Assembly: GCF_905163445.1 (NCBI RefSeq) | Contig: NC_053190.1 | Coordinates: forward strand, 9,612,501 to 9,676,500 | Reading direction: 5' to 3' | From: Pararge aegeria | Lineage: Eukaryota; Arthropoda; Insecta; Lepidoptera; Nymphalidae | DNA length: 64,000 nucleotides | In this document: one piece after another, positions 48,405 to 58,500 of the stretch | How the letters are laid out: each line of letters begins with the position of its first letter | Position numbering within the stretch: the first letter of the stretch is position 1 | Translations under genes and position numbers: made by a program | Notes under the pieces: model-generated | Told to the model about the DNA's origin: nothing | The model's database searches: none | Seen by the model: only the letters and a program-made list of their open reading frames with translations

Positions 48405-48567
48405 TAATACCATCGCAGCATTATTTAAATGGTATTCTAGAATTCTAATCCTTATTTTAAGGATGTGAAATTATTTGCCATATACAGGGGACTTAATACC
48501 ATCGCAGCTTTTTCTAATGTTGTTTTAAAACTCTTATTTTAAGAATGTTTAATTATTTGCCATATAA
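48405..48567. repeat. Diverged tandem duplication, period about 89
   Basis: TAATACCATCGCAGC starts each copy (48405, 48494), and AATTATTTGCCATATA ends each. The middle has diverged by substitutions and small deletions. Confidence 0.75.
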
Positions 48568-48949
48568 AACTGTAATTAAAAAAAACCCTACTGCTTGAAG
48601 CGATAGTAGTAGTACGTAAGCCCTTTTTATCCCAATAGCAAATACAAGTTAGCCCTTACTATATCATCTGATGTAATCTAATTAAGGTGGTAACGATATA
48701 ATCTTTAGTATGTAGATTAGTTCAACATAGTTGTAATCTGGATTTTTGAGTAAGTAGTTAATTTCTTTCTGTTCCAGGTTGCTGATTTTTTTTTGTTTTT
48801 GACTTACTTAATTATTAGTTCAAAAGCGAAATTAGTAATACTAATAATACTAGAAATCAAAACTTTATTTCCAAAATATCTAAACGGATTACAATGTATT
48901 TAATAATATTAAGGTATTAAGGTATTCAAATCATGAAAGTATACGTATA

Positions 48950-49434
48950 CGAGGCTTCATAGCCCTACATAACTGCTATACTTCGAGTGATAGAACATTC
49001 AACAAATTGACTGCTAAACACACTTACCGACGCTCCTGGTTGAGACTTTTTTACGTGTCCGCTGTCGAGGTGTGCTTCCTGGCCTTCTGCGCCACCCTGC
49101 AAAAATAAAAATAATCAATTTCACTGGAAAATTTTCGGACTTTTTCCGAAAATTATCCGAGTTTCCAAATTTCCTAACAAAATTTTCACATAAGCATGTG
49201 CTCCTCACCGGACTGCACGACACGCACTCGCGCGAGAGCGGCGCGCACGCGAATTTCGCGCGTTTTAGACGGTTGAAAAAGACATAATTCTTGAACCGAG
49301 GCTTCATAGCCCTACATAACTGCCATACTTCGAGTGATAGAACATTCAATAAATTGACTGCTAAACACACTTACCGCCGCTCCTGGTCGTGACTTTTTAC
49401 GAGTCCGCTGTCGGGGTGTGCTTCCTGACCTGCA
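48950..49434 (-). repeat. Duplicated segment of about 140 bp with splice-like borders
   Basis: CGAGGCTTCATAGCCCTACA opens copies at 48950 and 49297, a 347-base offset, and similarity runs for about 140 bases with some 10 percent difference. On the minus strand each copy reads like a short exon, from a TTTTTGCAG or GATGCAG acceptor through CAGGAAGCACAC to a G|GTAAGTGTG donor. The 200 bases between them include a hairpin (TTTTCGGACTTTTTCCGAAAA region, 49128-49150) and a GC-rich patch (49200-49262). Confidence 0.75.
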
Positions 49435-49659
49435 TCATACAACAAGCTAAGTACTATTAGTATAAATTGCGAAAGTGCCTTTTTTGGTTTCTCTTTTTTT
49501 CATTGATAGGGAAGCAGTACAGTAAATGCAAAATAATACAGAATGGGGAAATAAATAAAGAAACAAAAACGACTTTCGACATTCAAAAGATTTATTACGT
49601 GCTATTGACGGAATATTCACCCAAGCGGCGATGTGCACTGGGGTTGTAATCCGATTTCA

Positions 49660-49760
49660 ATAAAAAGGCGGTCGGCCGTCTCTGCTATGTATACAGAGCT
49701 TTTAAATTTCTACCAGAGCGTTTCAATAGTATAATGCCTTGCACTCAATAAAAGTGGATT
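49660..49760 (-). repeat. Copy 2 of the three-copy unclassified repeat
   Basis: TGCTATGTATACAGAGCTTT and GCACTCAATAAAAGTGGATT correspond to parts of the 48240-48345 copy, read in reverse. Confidence 0.4.
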
Positions 49761-50009
49761 TACGCTAGTGGTACACTGGTGGGTTACGGGCACACAGTTA
49801 CGTAGGTCCGGTTTTCCGTCAGCACCGCCCATGAACGGTGCTATGTGAATGCACCTTAACATTCATATCAGTTTAGTTAAATAAGTACGTAAATGTCATA
49901 TACCTAAGCCACAAAGTCTAGTTAGGTAGGTCCAATTTCGAGAAAGAGCTAAGCCGACGAGTTCAACTCAGGTGGGCAGCGTCGTGGCAGTTTCGCGACT
50001 TCATCTCGA

Positions 50010-50260
50010 CTGAAATTCCTCAATGTGTTAAGAACAATGCGTGTTGCCAGTAATGATTTATGGCTTCGAAACGTAGTCGCTAACTATGGGTCTTAGAGAT
50101 GAATGCTTGGAGTCACTAAGCGGGCGACGGAGAGAGTTATTCTTTAAGTATCTCTACGTTATCAAATCATAAATGAGGTTTCCGTAGAAGAAACAGAATT
50201 ATACCAACGTAGAATCTGAAGTGGCAATGCGAGGGGCATATATATATAGCTTCTTTCGGT
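50010..50260 (+). pseudogene. RTE-type retrotransposon fragment (5' part of a split copy)
   Basis: CCAGTAATGATTTATGGCTT, GGGCGACGGAGAGAGTTATT and TCAAATCATAAATGAGG match the C-terminal ORF region of the RTE copy at 63262-63630 (there GCGGGCGATGGAAACAGCTA and TCAAATCAGAAATGAGG). The frame is broken. The remainder of the element appears about 1.3 kb downstream. Confidence 0.7.
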
Positions 50261-50369
50261 AATAATTGACCAAACAAAAAGATTGAATTGATTCCATCGC
50301 CTATAAATAGACCTACACTTCGCAGGGAATGCAAGGAACATGTTCCGCAAAGCGTGTCCATCAACGTGA

Positions 50370-50480
50370 GGCATAAGGTGTCAAGCCTCATGGGCCTCGT
50401 ACCTGTTATTACACCGGCACCCACGCCCTTCAGAATTGCAATGCTGTGATCCGGACACAGCATTGCAACAATGCTGCTTG
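50370..50480 (-). repeat. Family F fragment, reverse
   Basis: GGCATAAGGTGTCAAGCCTC followed by ATGGGCC, then CAACAATGCTGCTTGGCG, is the complement of the middle of 35375-35590. It lies between the two halves of the RTE copy. Confidence 0.5.
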
Positions 50481-50599
50481 GCGAAATAACCATACATAAA
50501 AAAGCATCTAATTGACAAACTCCGTCTTTTTTGGCAGCCTGAAAACTCTTATACATCCCGCTAAAAGCATTAAATTTTATCATTCGTATAACGGGAGCC

Positions 50600-50710
50600 T
50601 TCTCTGAAAAGTTCTGGAAAAGTTAGCTTTTTAATAATCAAATGCAATGCAACGCAAGTGGAAGTTCAATAAAGCAACGGTCGCTAATTTATATCCGCTT
50701 TAGAATGAAT
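50600..50710 (-). repeat. Copy 3 of the three-copy unclassified repeat
   Basis: GCAAGTGGAAGTTCAATAAA, ACGGTCGCTAATTTATAT and AGAATGAATAACGTAG match 48280-48345 with scattered differences. Confidence 0.5.
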
Positions 50711-51544
50711 AACGTAGGTCAATAAGTTTGCAGACATTAAGTTTACTTTTAGCCACAGCTCGGGAACCGCTACCGTGGTATCGATTTATCAGAGCATCGA
50801 GATTTGAAAACAGATTATATCTTCTTAATATCAATGTATTATTAAACTTTTGTTCTCGTCCCTTGGCAAAATTGATATTTAAAGCTATATCATAAAAATC
50901 TTAATTAACTTATATCAAATCCGAGATCGAAACGAGATAGAGCGAGTGACGTTGTATTTTCATCAATAAGGATGTCTTTGGGAAACTTTCTAATCGATGT
51001 ATTTTCAAAAATACCATGGCCTAATAAATAATAATGACTAACCCAATATAATATTAAAAGTTAGTTACTATTTTAATTATATTTCCTACGGTCAAATTAA
51101 ATAGCAATAAAAATTTTTCCAACTCGGATTGCTAAACTAAAATCATTCCATTATAAATTACCCCTTGTTGTATGTCAAACTATATCAAAATTATAGTATG
51201 AAATTATTTCGTGCTACACGCAGTTCCAATATCACGATATTCCACGGCTCCAACGACCATACAAATTATAATACATATTTATTGCCCGAATCTTTCTGTT
51301 GAAAATTTTGATATTACATTCCAAAAGTTAAAGTACCTACATGTATAAATGCGACTCAAGTGACTTACTGTGGAATCCAATAAACACTGCACTGTCCCAT
51401 TATAGCAGCAACAATCATTACATGTGAGATGAAAACAGGGTGGCTTGCTTCCAGACAGGCTACCAAGTTTCCAACTTTAGTGTATGTTGTAGGCAACCTT
51501 TTCATTAAGAACTTCATCAATTTTATAGAAACCTCGATGTTACA

Positions 51545-51706
51545 AGTGTAAAACCCCCAACCAGGTGGACAAACATTAAACGAGTCGCGGGAAGCCGCTG
51601 GATACAAGCGGCCCAGATATGTGGAGTTGGTAACGCCCTACAAAAGACCTATGTCCAGCAGTGGACGTCAATCGGTTGATTTGATGATGATGATGATGAT
51701 GAAAAG
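51545..51706 (+). pseudogene. RTE-type retrotransposon 3' end (3' part of a split copy)
   Basis: It encodes PTRWTNIKRVAGSRWIQA-like sequence, then TATGTCCAGCAGTGGACGTC and GGTTGATTTGATGATGATG. This is the standard RTE C-terminus and GAT-repeat tail, also seen at 63490-63625. Confidence 0.8.
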
Positions 51707-52779
51707 AGTAAATTAAATATTACCTCCGGTGTCATGATATGAAAGCATAAACTTAGCCCCACTTATCAGTGTATTTTCTACGAAATAAAAGTATAAAAAC
51801 TTAAAACCGTCAACGAGAAAAATAAAATGTTATTATTAAAAAAAACCTAAAAACGATAATATAGAGAATCATATAATTTATAAGCTGAAAACGAGGTACC
51901 TACCTATAAAAAGTTTAAACCCTGATTAAATAACAAAGACCTTATGTAAAAAGCAAAAAAGCATAGTCGGTGGCCGCATATTGGAAATCAACCGTATAAT
52001 CATCACCATAGTGGTTCACCACGTGAAAAAATGACTCTAAGTGCCTATACTAGAAAATAGGTATTCTTAGTAAAATATTTTACCTCGCTGAAAGCTTCGT
52101 AGGCTTAACTGAAAGCCTTTTTAATATTTAACAAGTTATGCCTACTTAAACTACAATATCATTTGCCATGGTACGCCATATGCGGTTTGCATAAATTATG
52201 ACAATGATTGCTACTCAAAAGCAACCCATAGTAATTACTAGCCAACGATGGCTGACTTACTTGTTCCAACTAAACGCTTAAGTGCGCCATACTATATTAA
52301 TTGTTGATACATTATGTATGTTTTTAGAATATTTATTATCAAGTAAAAAGTAAGTAATATCTTGCGTTCTTTGTTTACTGTCCATAATGTGTTAGTACGA
52401 GTATGTCATCTACAGATCACGAGGGTTAATTCGATTTCCGGTTTGGGGAAAAAGTTGATAGGTAGGAGCAGTGGCGTCCATTGGGTTTCTTACCAGGGTA
52501 TGCATACACCAGCAAAATTGCATAAAACGGCACAAATTCTCCTCCTATTCGAGTTATGTATCAATGTTAGTGTATGCAGTGCTTTCGTGCATGTATGGAG
52601 TGCACGCCACTGGGTAGGAGTATTTAATGCAAGTTAATTAATAAAACCCGCTTGCATTTAGGAGTTTGGCGAACAGACATCCGTGCCTTTGAAAGCAATT
52701 AAAGTCGTCAATCAGAAACTTGATAAAAATCTCTGAAGGGAGGCGATAATGGAATACTATAATCCTAGAGTATTTTTTT

Positions 52780-52945
52780 ATTACAACTATTTTAGTAGCA
52801 GTAGAGCTTTTTGTGACAGAAACCTTCCGGGAAAGTACTCCCGCTATGCTCATTTCTGTCGCCAAACAGTATTGCTGTATTCAACTCGAGATTAACGCCT
52901 AAGCCTCGGGTAGATGGACATACTCGTAGCGGCGGCACTTTGTAG
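52780..52945 (+). repeat. Unclassified interspersed repeat, family F
   Basis: AGCTTTTTGTGACAGAAACC, CTATGCTCATTTCTGTCGCC, AAACAGTATTGCTG and GGCGGCACTTTGTAGGAC, in the family order. Confidence 0.7.
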
Positions 52946-55287
52946 GACTCTGCTTTATTTATAGTCCATTTTTTTTTTAAACTCGACTAAAATCTTCGTC
53001 ATAGTAAAATATATAAATATAATCGATTGATCTGTCAATTATAAAAAAAATGTCCAAGAACATTTCTTGCCGATGAAAACATTAGTGAATGGCTAAAACA
53101 AAAAAATTTAACAATTTTATCGAGTCATCACGAACGAATTTCGTAATTTTTAATTAACGTAATAACTGCCGTAGATTTTCCATGTCGTGAAAAAAGTTCA
53201 CGCTGTCAATGAAAAGCGTCCTTTTTCAAAGGCCAAGGTAGGCAAAGCTACTTTATAATTAAAAAAAGTTAATTGCTTTCTTTGACCACCACGTAAACTT
53301 AACTAGAAGCTCTCGTGAAGTCCATTTGAACTGGTTCTAATTTCTTTAAACCCTTGCCGGCGGTGTTAAAAAGGGCAGTGCGAGCACACTGGGAGCATCG
53401 GGCCGTCTGCCCCGCAAAAAGTTTTGAAGGCTTTAATTTAGCCCGCTGTTAATTCGTGCGCGACCGATTCAAAGGCACCGTCGGCCATTATTAAAAGCGT
53501 AAATTGTCAAACAGATGTTGCGAACGACTTCAGCCACGTTCCGCCTATTTTAAAAGGCAACGTAAATTTTATCTACACAATCATCGGAGGCGTTCATAGC
53601 ACGCATAATTGGGACGCCCAACAAAAACAAAATAAATCGCTCTAAATTACAACATTACCGTTTTAATATCACCATTACAAGGTAATGGAAAATAAATGCG
53701 TTCTTTGTCTTTGCTGCCAGCGTTTAAGTTGGGTCTCTAGCCAAGCAAGTTTTGTAGAGTTAAGCGAATTTTAAAGTAGTTGCGGTAAGAATGTTGCTGA
53801 AAGTATGTATTTTAGCCGTTCCTAAGGTTAAATTATAATGTGGAAAACTCTGTGTTTCAAATGTAACCGCTGAAGGATCATGCTATTAAACCCATCATTT
53901 TACCATGGTTGACGTATTATTCAAACACTAACATTGAAAGGTAATTTTGCTCCTTTCTAGCTATCGTTTTAAGTTAACGAATGTTAATGTAGTTATCATC
54001 ATCAACCGCAATAATGGAGACATATATGTATGAAAGTTTCATAAGTGCCTGTGTTAGGCATACATAAATATGAATTTGAATTTGTATCTAAAATCCTGCT
54101 TCAATTTAAAAACCTACCTGTTATCATTAAGATATAACTTTCGCATCGGGTGCTATACATGCGTATTAACTGCCCATTAAATTCCTTTGTATATATAACA
54201 GGCGTGAGTTTTAAAAAGTTTGCAACAAACTTTTTATATAAATACTATTTTTATTTACCTAAGCTCTAGGCTCAAGAGAAAGAGATTAAGCCTTCCGCGG
54301 GTTTAATATTTCTTAATAGTCATTGAAAATCCATTTGGCATTCGCATCAAGAAAGCTATCGCCTCTGAGTGCTTTAATGATTGGGGCGAAATTCCGCCAG
54401 AAACTTCAAAGAATGATTAATTTGTCAATTTCTGATGAGTCATTCACGTCTGATATTGAATAAATGGCTAAATAGAGTTCTGCAGATGTGGAATTAGATA
54501 AAAATGTAAATGTATCCTCGACGGATAGCTATGAATAATAAATAACTCTGTCTTTACTTTGCCGACAAATTGATAGCCAATATTTATTGAATTGGAACAG
54601 ATTGTCTCAAATATTTGTAATGAAAATGCTATATTGAAAACTCGCATAACTAAGATATCTTCTATAATGAAAATAAGGTATATTTCTAGGTACATAAATG
54701 TCGATTATTGGATAGCCCTGGGAGAAAAAGGTAAATTCTACTCGGTACTTAAATAATGTTTGATTCCATAGCTGACATTAGGAAAATAGGTGTTTCTGTT
54801 ACCTACCTACTACGTACCGAACAAAATGAATTCCTCAAGAAAATTAATCAAACGTGGGACACGTTCAAAAGCAATCTAAGAAACCTACTATACATTTTCA
54901 TTGGGTTCTAATAATTACAACAGTTTCGAAAAACGTACAGTAAATTACATTTTCTTTATTTAATAATCTTTATTTAATAATTTAATTAGTAAGTATATTA
55001 CAATAAAATAAAGCTAATTAATTATTTTAAAGTCCATCTGTTTTGAGACCGTAGGGTGATTCTGAATTTGTCACGAAGTAATAATTTCCTGGACGTCTGA
55101 AATTAATTAATATTTTCTTTTCTTAAAATTTGTTTCCAAATTTTATAAGCAACAATTTATGCCATCTATACACACTAAATCATTCGATTTTCATATAAGA
55201 ATAACAGTTTTTCTTCATCTTTACATACTTGCAAAGACTTATCTTAAAATGAATTTTTAAAAGCGGGTTATTTGCAAGAATTTCAAT

Positions 55288-55553
55288 TTATTTAACAGTT
55301 AATTGTAATCCCGTTGGCAGTTTAAAATGTTCTTTGTCAAAGTGTATGTAATCATTATTCATAAAAATGTGTAAATTTAAGAAAACATACGCATTTGTGT
55401 TGTATTTTCCTAAAAGCAAAGTCTCAGCAACCCTTTCCTCCTTCGAATAGTGTTTCCATACTTTATAGTTCTTCGCATACGATCCAATTATTGTTCCTGG
55501 ATATTTGATCGCGTCCGCTAATAGCTTCCAACTTCTATTGTGATTACATAAAT
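55288..55553 (-). CDS. Lipase last exon with catalytic His (CNHNRSW)
   Basis: Acceptor ATTTTTCAG; stop at 55288-55290. It encodes LCNHNRSWKLLADAIKYPGT, IIGSYAKNYKVW and a C-terminal stretch ending LPTGLQLTVK. It matches the C-H-x-RSW block of lipases, which carries the catalytic His. It has no ATG near its start. Confidence 0.88.
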
Positions 55554-58500
55554 CTGAAAAATAATTTAAAACTTATTTAAAATTTACTTTTGTTTCTATT
55601 TCTGGTCTTGGGCATCATACGTAATTCCCAGTGAGCATTAATTGCTGGGACACATGTCACAATTGGAGGTTTCATGAGAGAATAATTGGTACAATGGTTA
55701 GGATGAATAATTCATAACATAAATATTTAATATAATAAGTTATGTATTTTTTGCCACCTGTAACATCATTAATATAATCAACCTTTTACCGGCTTACTAA
55801 AAAGCACGGGTCTCCTGTCGGAATGAGAAGAGCAAACGCCAGCCGAATAGGTACGGTTTGGCAGACTTCACAGCTCATAAGTCTTACACAACATTATGGA
55901 TAATTCTCAGGCACGCAGGATTTCTGACGACGTTTTTTCACTAATATTTAAACATACGTAACTCCGATTTCCGAAAAATATATTCGGAAAATTATGCTGG
56001 ATTTCTAACAACGTTATTCACCGATCAGTCAGTAACCAGTGGCGTGCATACACGGTATGCACAGGGTATGCAGATGATATAAAATGGAGAAAATCTGCAG
56101 CACGATTCATTAAAAACTTAAGGGTAGTTATTACTTATTTTATTTAAACAACTTAATTGCATAATAAAGGAAACACACACAGGAACAGTTACATTAACAT
56201 AAATTAAATGCAAAAGGCGGCCTTATCACTAAAAGTGATCCCTTCCAGGCTACCTTAACTATTGGAGTAAGGCAATGAGAGACGGGAAATCGCAATTCTA
56301 TATAAAAAAAAATATCATATACATAAATAATGAAATAAAATAATAAATGTACTTAATATAATATGTATAAATATTTATATAAATCTATATATATATATAA
56401 TGAAAATGGTCTTCGTTTGAGGCTCAATCACGCCTAAACCACTGATCGTATCGACATGAAACTACCACCATTCGATGCGAAATTTTTCCTAGATGGTTTA
56501 TGGCTATCTATTTTTTGAATTCCAACATTCCTTCATTTTTTTATTGCTGTTTTACTTGTATGAACATTTATCCCGCTAATAAAAACAAAAGATAAGCATT
56601 TTCTCTTGATTCTTTTGTTTTCATGGATTTCAACAGAGTGTATTAAACGGATTATGGTTTTTTACATTCAGCTAAGAATCTACTCACGGTAGTGGAGAAC
56701 GGCTGGACCAATTGGGCTTTTTTTTTATCTTCAGAATTGTCAGGAGAAAGTTTTGTATGTAAGAAAATTTTAAAAAAGCCCGATAAAAAGTTAAAAATTT
56801 CGATGATAATCGAAGAATTCCCATCTATATAGTCACTCACCACGAAATCTCGGGAACCATAAGACTTAGAAACGTGAAACTTGGTAGGAATATTACTTTT
56901 GCTATGTAGAGGTCAGCTATGAATAGATTTTAAGAAATTCATTCCCCAAAGGGGATTGCGGGGGCGTTAACAATGAACAATTCCCGTTTTTAAACTATAG
57001 CTCCTATAGACTTCAAATTTGGTAGGAATCTTCTGTAAGAGGTGTAGAAATAGGCTATGAACGAATTTTACGATAGCTCACCCCACAGGGGGTTGCGGGG
57101 GTGGGTATTAACAATTAATATTTTTAATTTTCCAGCTAAAGCTCCTACAAGCTCCAAATTTTGTAGGAATTTTCTATAAGTGATGTAAAAATGATTTATG
57201 AACAAATTTTACGATATCCCACCCCAAAGAAGATTGCGGGGGCGTTAACAATGAAAATTTTCAATTTCCAAGCTATAGCTCCTATAGACTCCAAATTTAG
57301 TGAGAGTGTTCTATATGTAATATAAAAATGATCTTCGAACGGATTTTACAATGAATCACCTCCAATAAGGTTCGCGGGGGTGGGTGTTAACAATAAAAAA
57401 TTTCAATTTCGAAATATAGCTTCTAAAAATTCTAAATATGGTAGGAATCTTTTATTATTCACATAAAGAACATCTCAAAATGGATTTCAATAAAGTCTAC
57501 TTCCGACAGGAATTGCGGGGGTGGGTGTTAAAATCGAAATTTTTTATTTCTAACCTGTAACTTCTACAGACTCCAAATTTGGTGGGGATCTTCGTGTATG
57601 TAGGGATATTCGTGTATTTCCTTACAACAATCGTCTTTTTGGCAGCGGAGAAAAAGTCATTGAGAGGTTTCAAAAACTTAACTTTACATGTAGCTATCCA
57701 ATCAACGGACTAAGAATTTTACATTTATTTTACTTTTGCAGACTACATAACCGACGAATTCTTTTATTGCGGGATCGCGGAAATGTAACAGATTAAAATG
57801 AATGCATTTCCAAGCACATGAGATGTGGAAAAGAAATTTAGTTACTTATTCCAATAGAATTCATAAAAAAACATGCACAATCTATAAAAAATCTATAAAA
57901 AATATATATCTATAAAAAATTGATGTCACGGAGAAAATTTTAGTTAACAGAAAATTCGTCGCACTTGAACCTAGACAGATTTCAACTTTACATATGAGAC
58001 TTGCAATGACTTTAACTTAAACTTTCAATGCTCATTTCAAATTTTTTTCTTCATGTCAATTATTATTAATTTTTGGAAGAAAGGCACGGAAATGTTATAA
58101 TGATTGCACATTGAAAGTTACAATGAATATTAGTGAGAAAAATCACCTGTATGAAAGATACAGGCTAAATCGATGGAATTTGGAATTTGAGTAAGTCTAA
58201 ACAATATCGATGCTTACAGTTCTATCCGCGGGGCCTATTTATGTTCATACAAAAATAAAAAAAAAGGAGAATAATAAAAATATGAAAAAATAAAATAAAA
58301 ATGAAACATAAAATGTAATTTATTTCCTTTTTCAATTCGCCCAGCAAAGCGGGCTGGAAACGGCTAGTATAATATATATGCATAAATACACATACATATA
58401 CATATAATATTAACATGTTTATAGTGACCAATAGTTCCTCCTTACACGACTTTTAAAAATCACAACGTATTTAGATCGTCGAATGTCATCAGGGAGTTAT

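Larger units (their letters stand above)
40583..55287. other. Interval between the Ig gene and the lipase (14.7 kb)
   Basis: No exon could be assigned with confidence; the missing 5' exon(s) of the Ig gene should be here or further right. A minus frame at 51369-51515 (MKFLMKRLPTTY ... VYWIP) ends at a CA|GTAAGT donor, but its phase does not join exon A and its 5' part lies in an RTE fragment. Listed repeats occupy much of 42.9-52.9 kb. The 53-55.2 kb part is AT-rich, with one more GC-balanced island at about 53340-53610. Confidence 0.5.

Noticed and set aside
49014..49370. 118-codon minus-strand frame as a gene
   Set aside because: It runs through the duplicated segment and the hairpin between copies; the frame is not kept in the second copy.
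50167..50583. 138-codon minus-strand frame as a gene
   Set aside because: It is the antisense of an RTE fragment joined to family F and another repeat.
51365..51607. Signal-peptide exon of the Ig gene
   Set aside because: It ends at a good GTAAGT donor, but the phase (2) does not match the Ig exon (needs 1), and its 5' third is RTE antisense.
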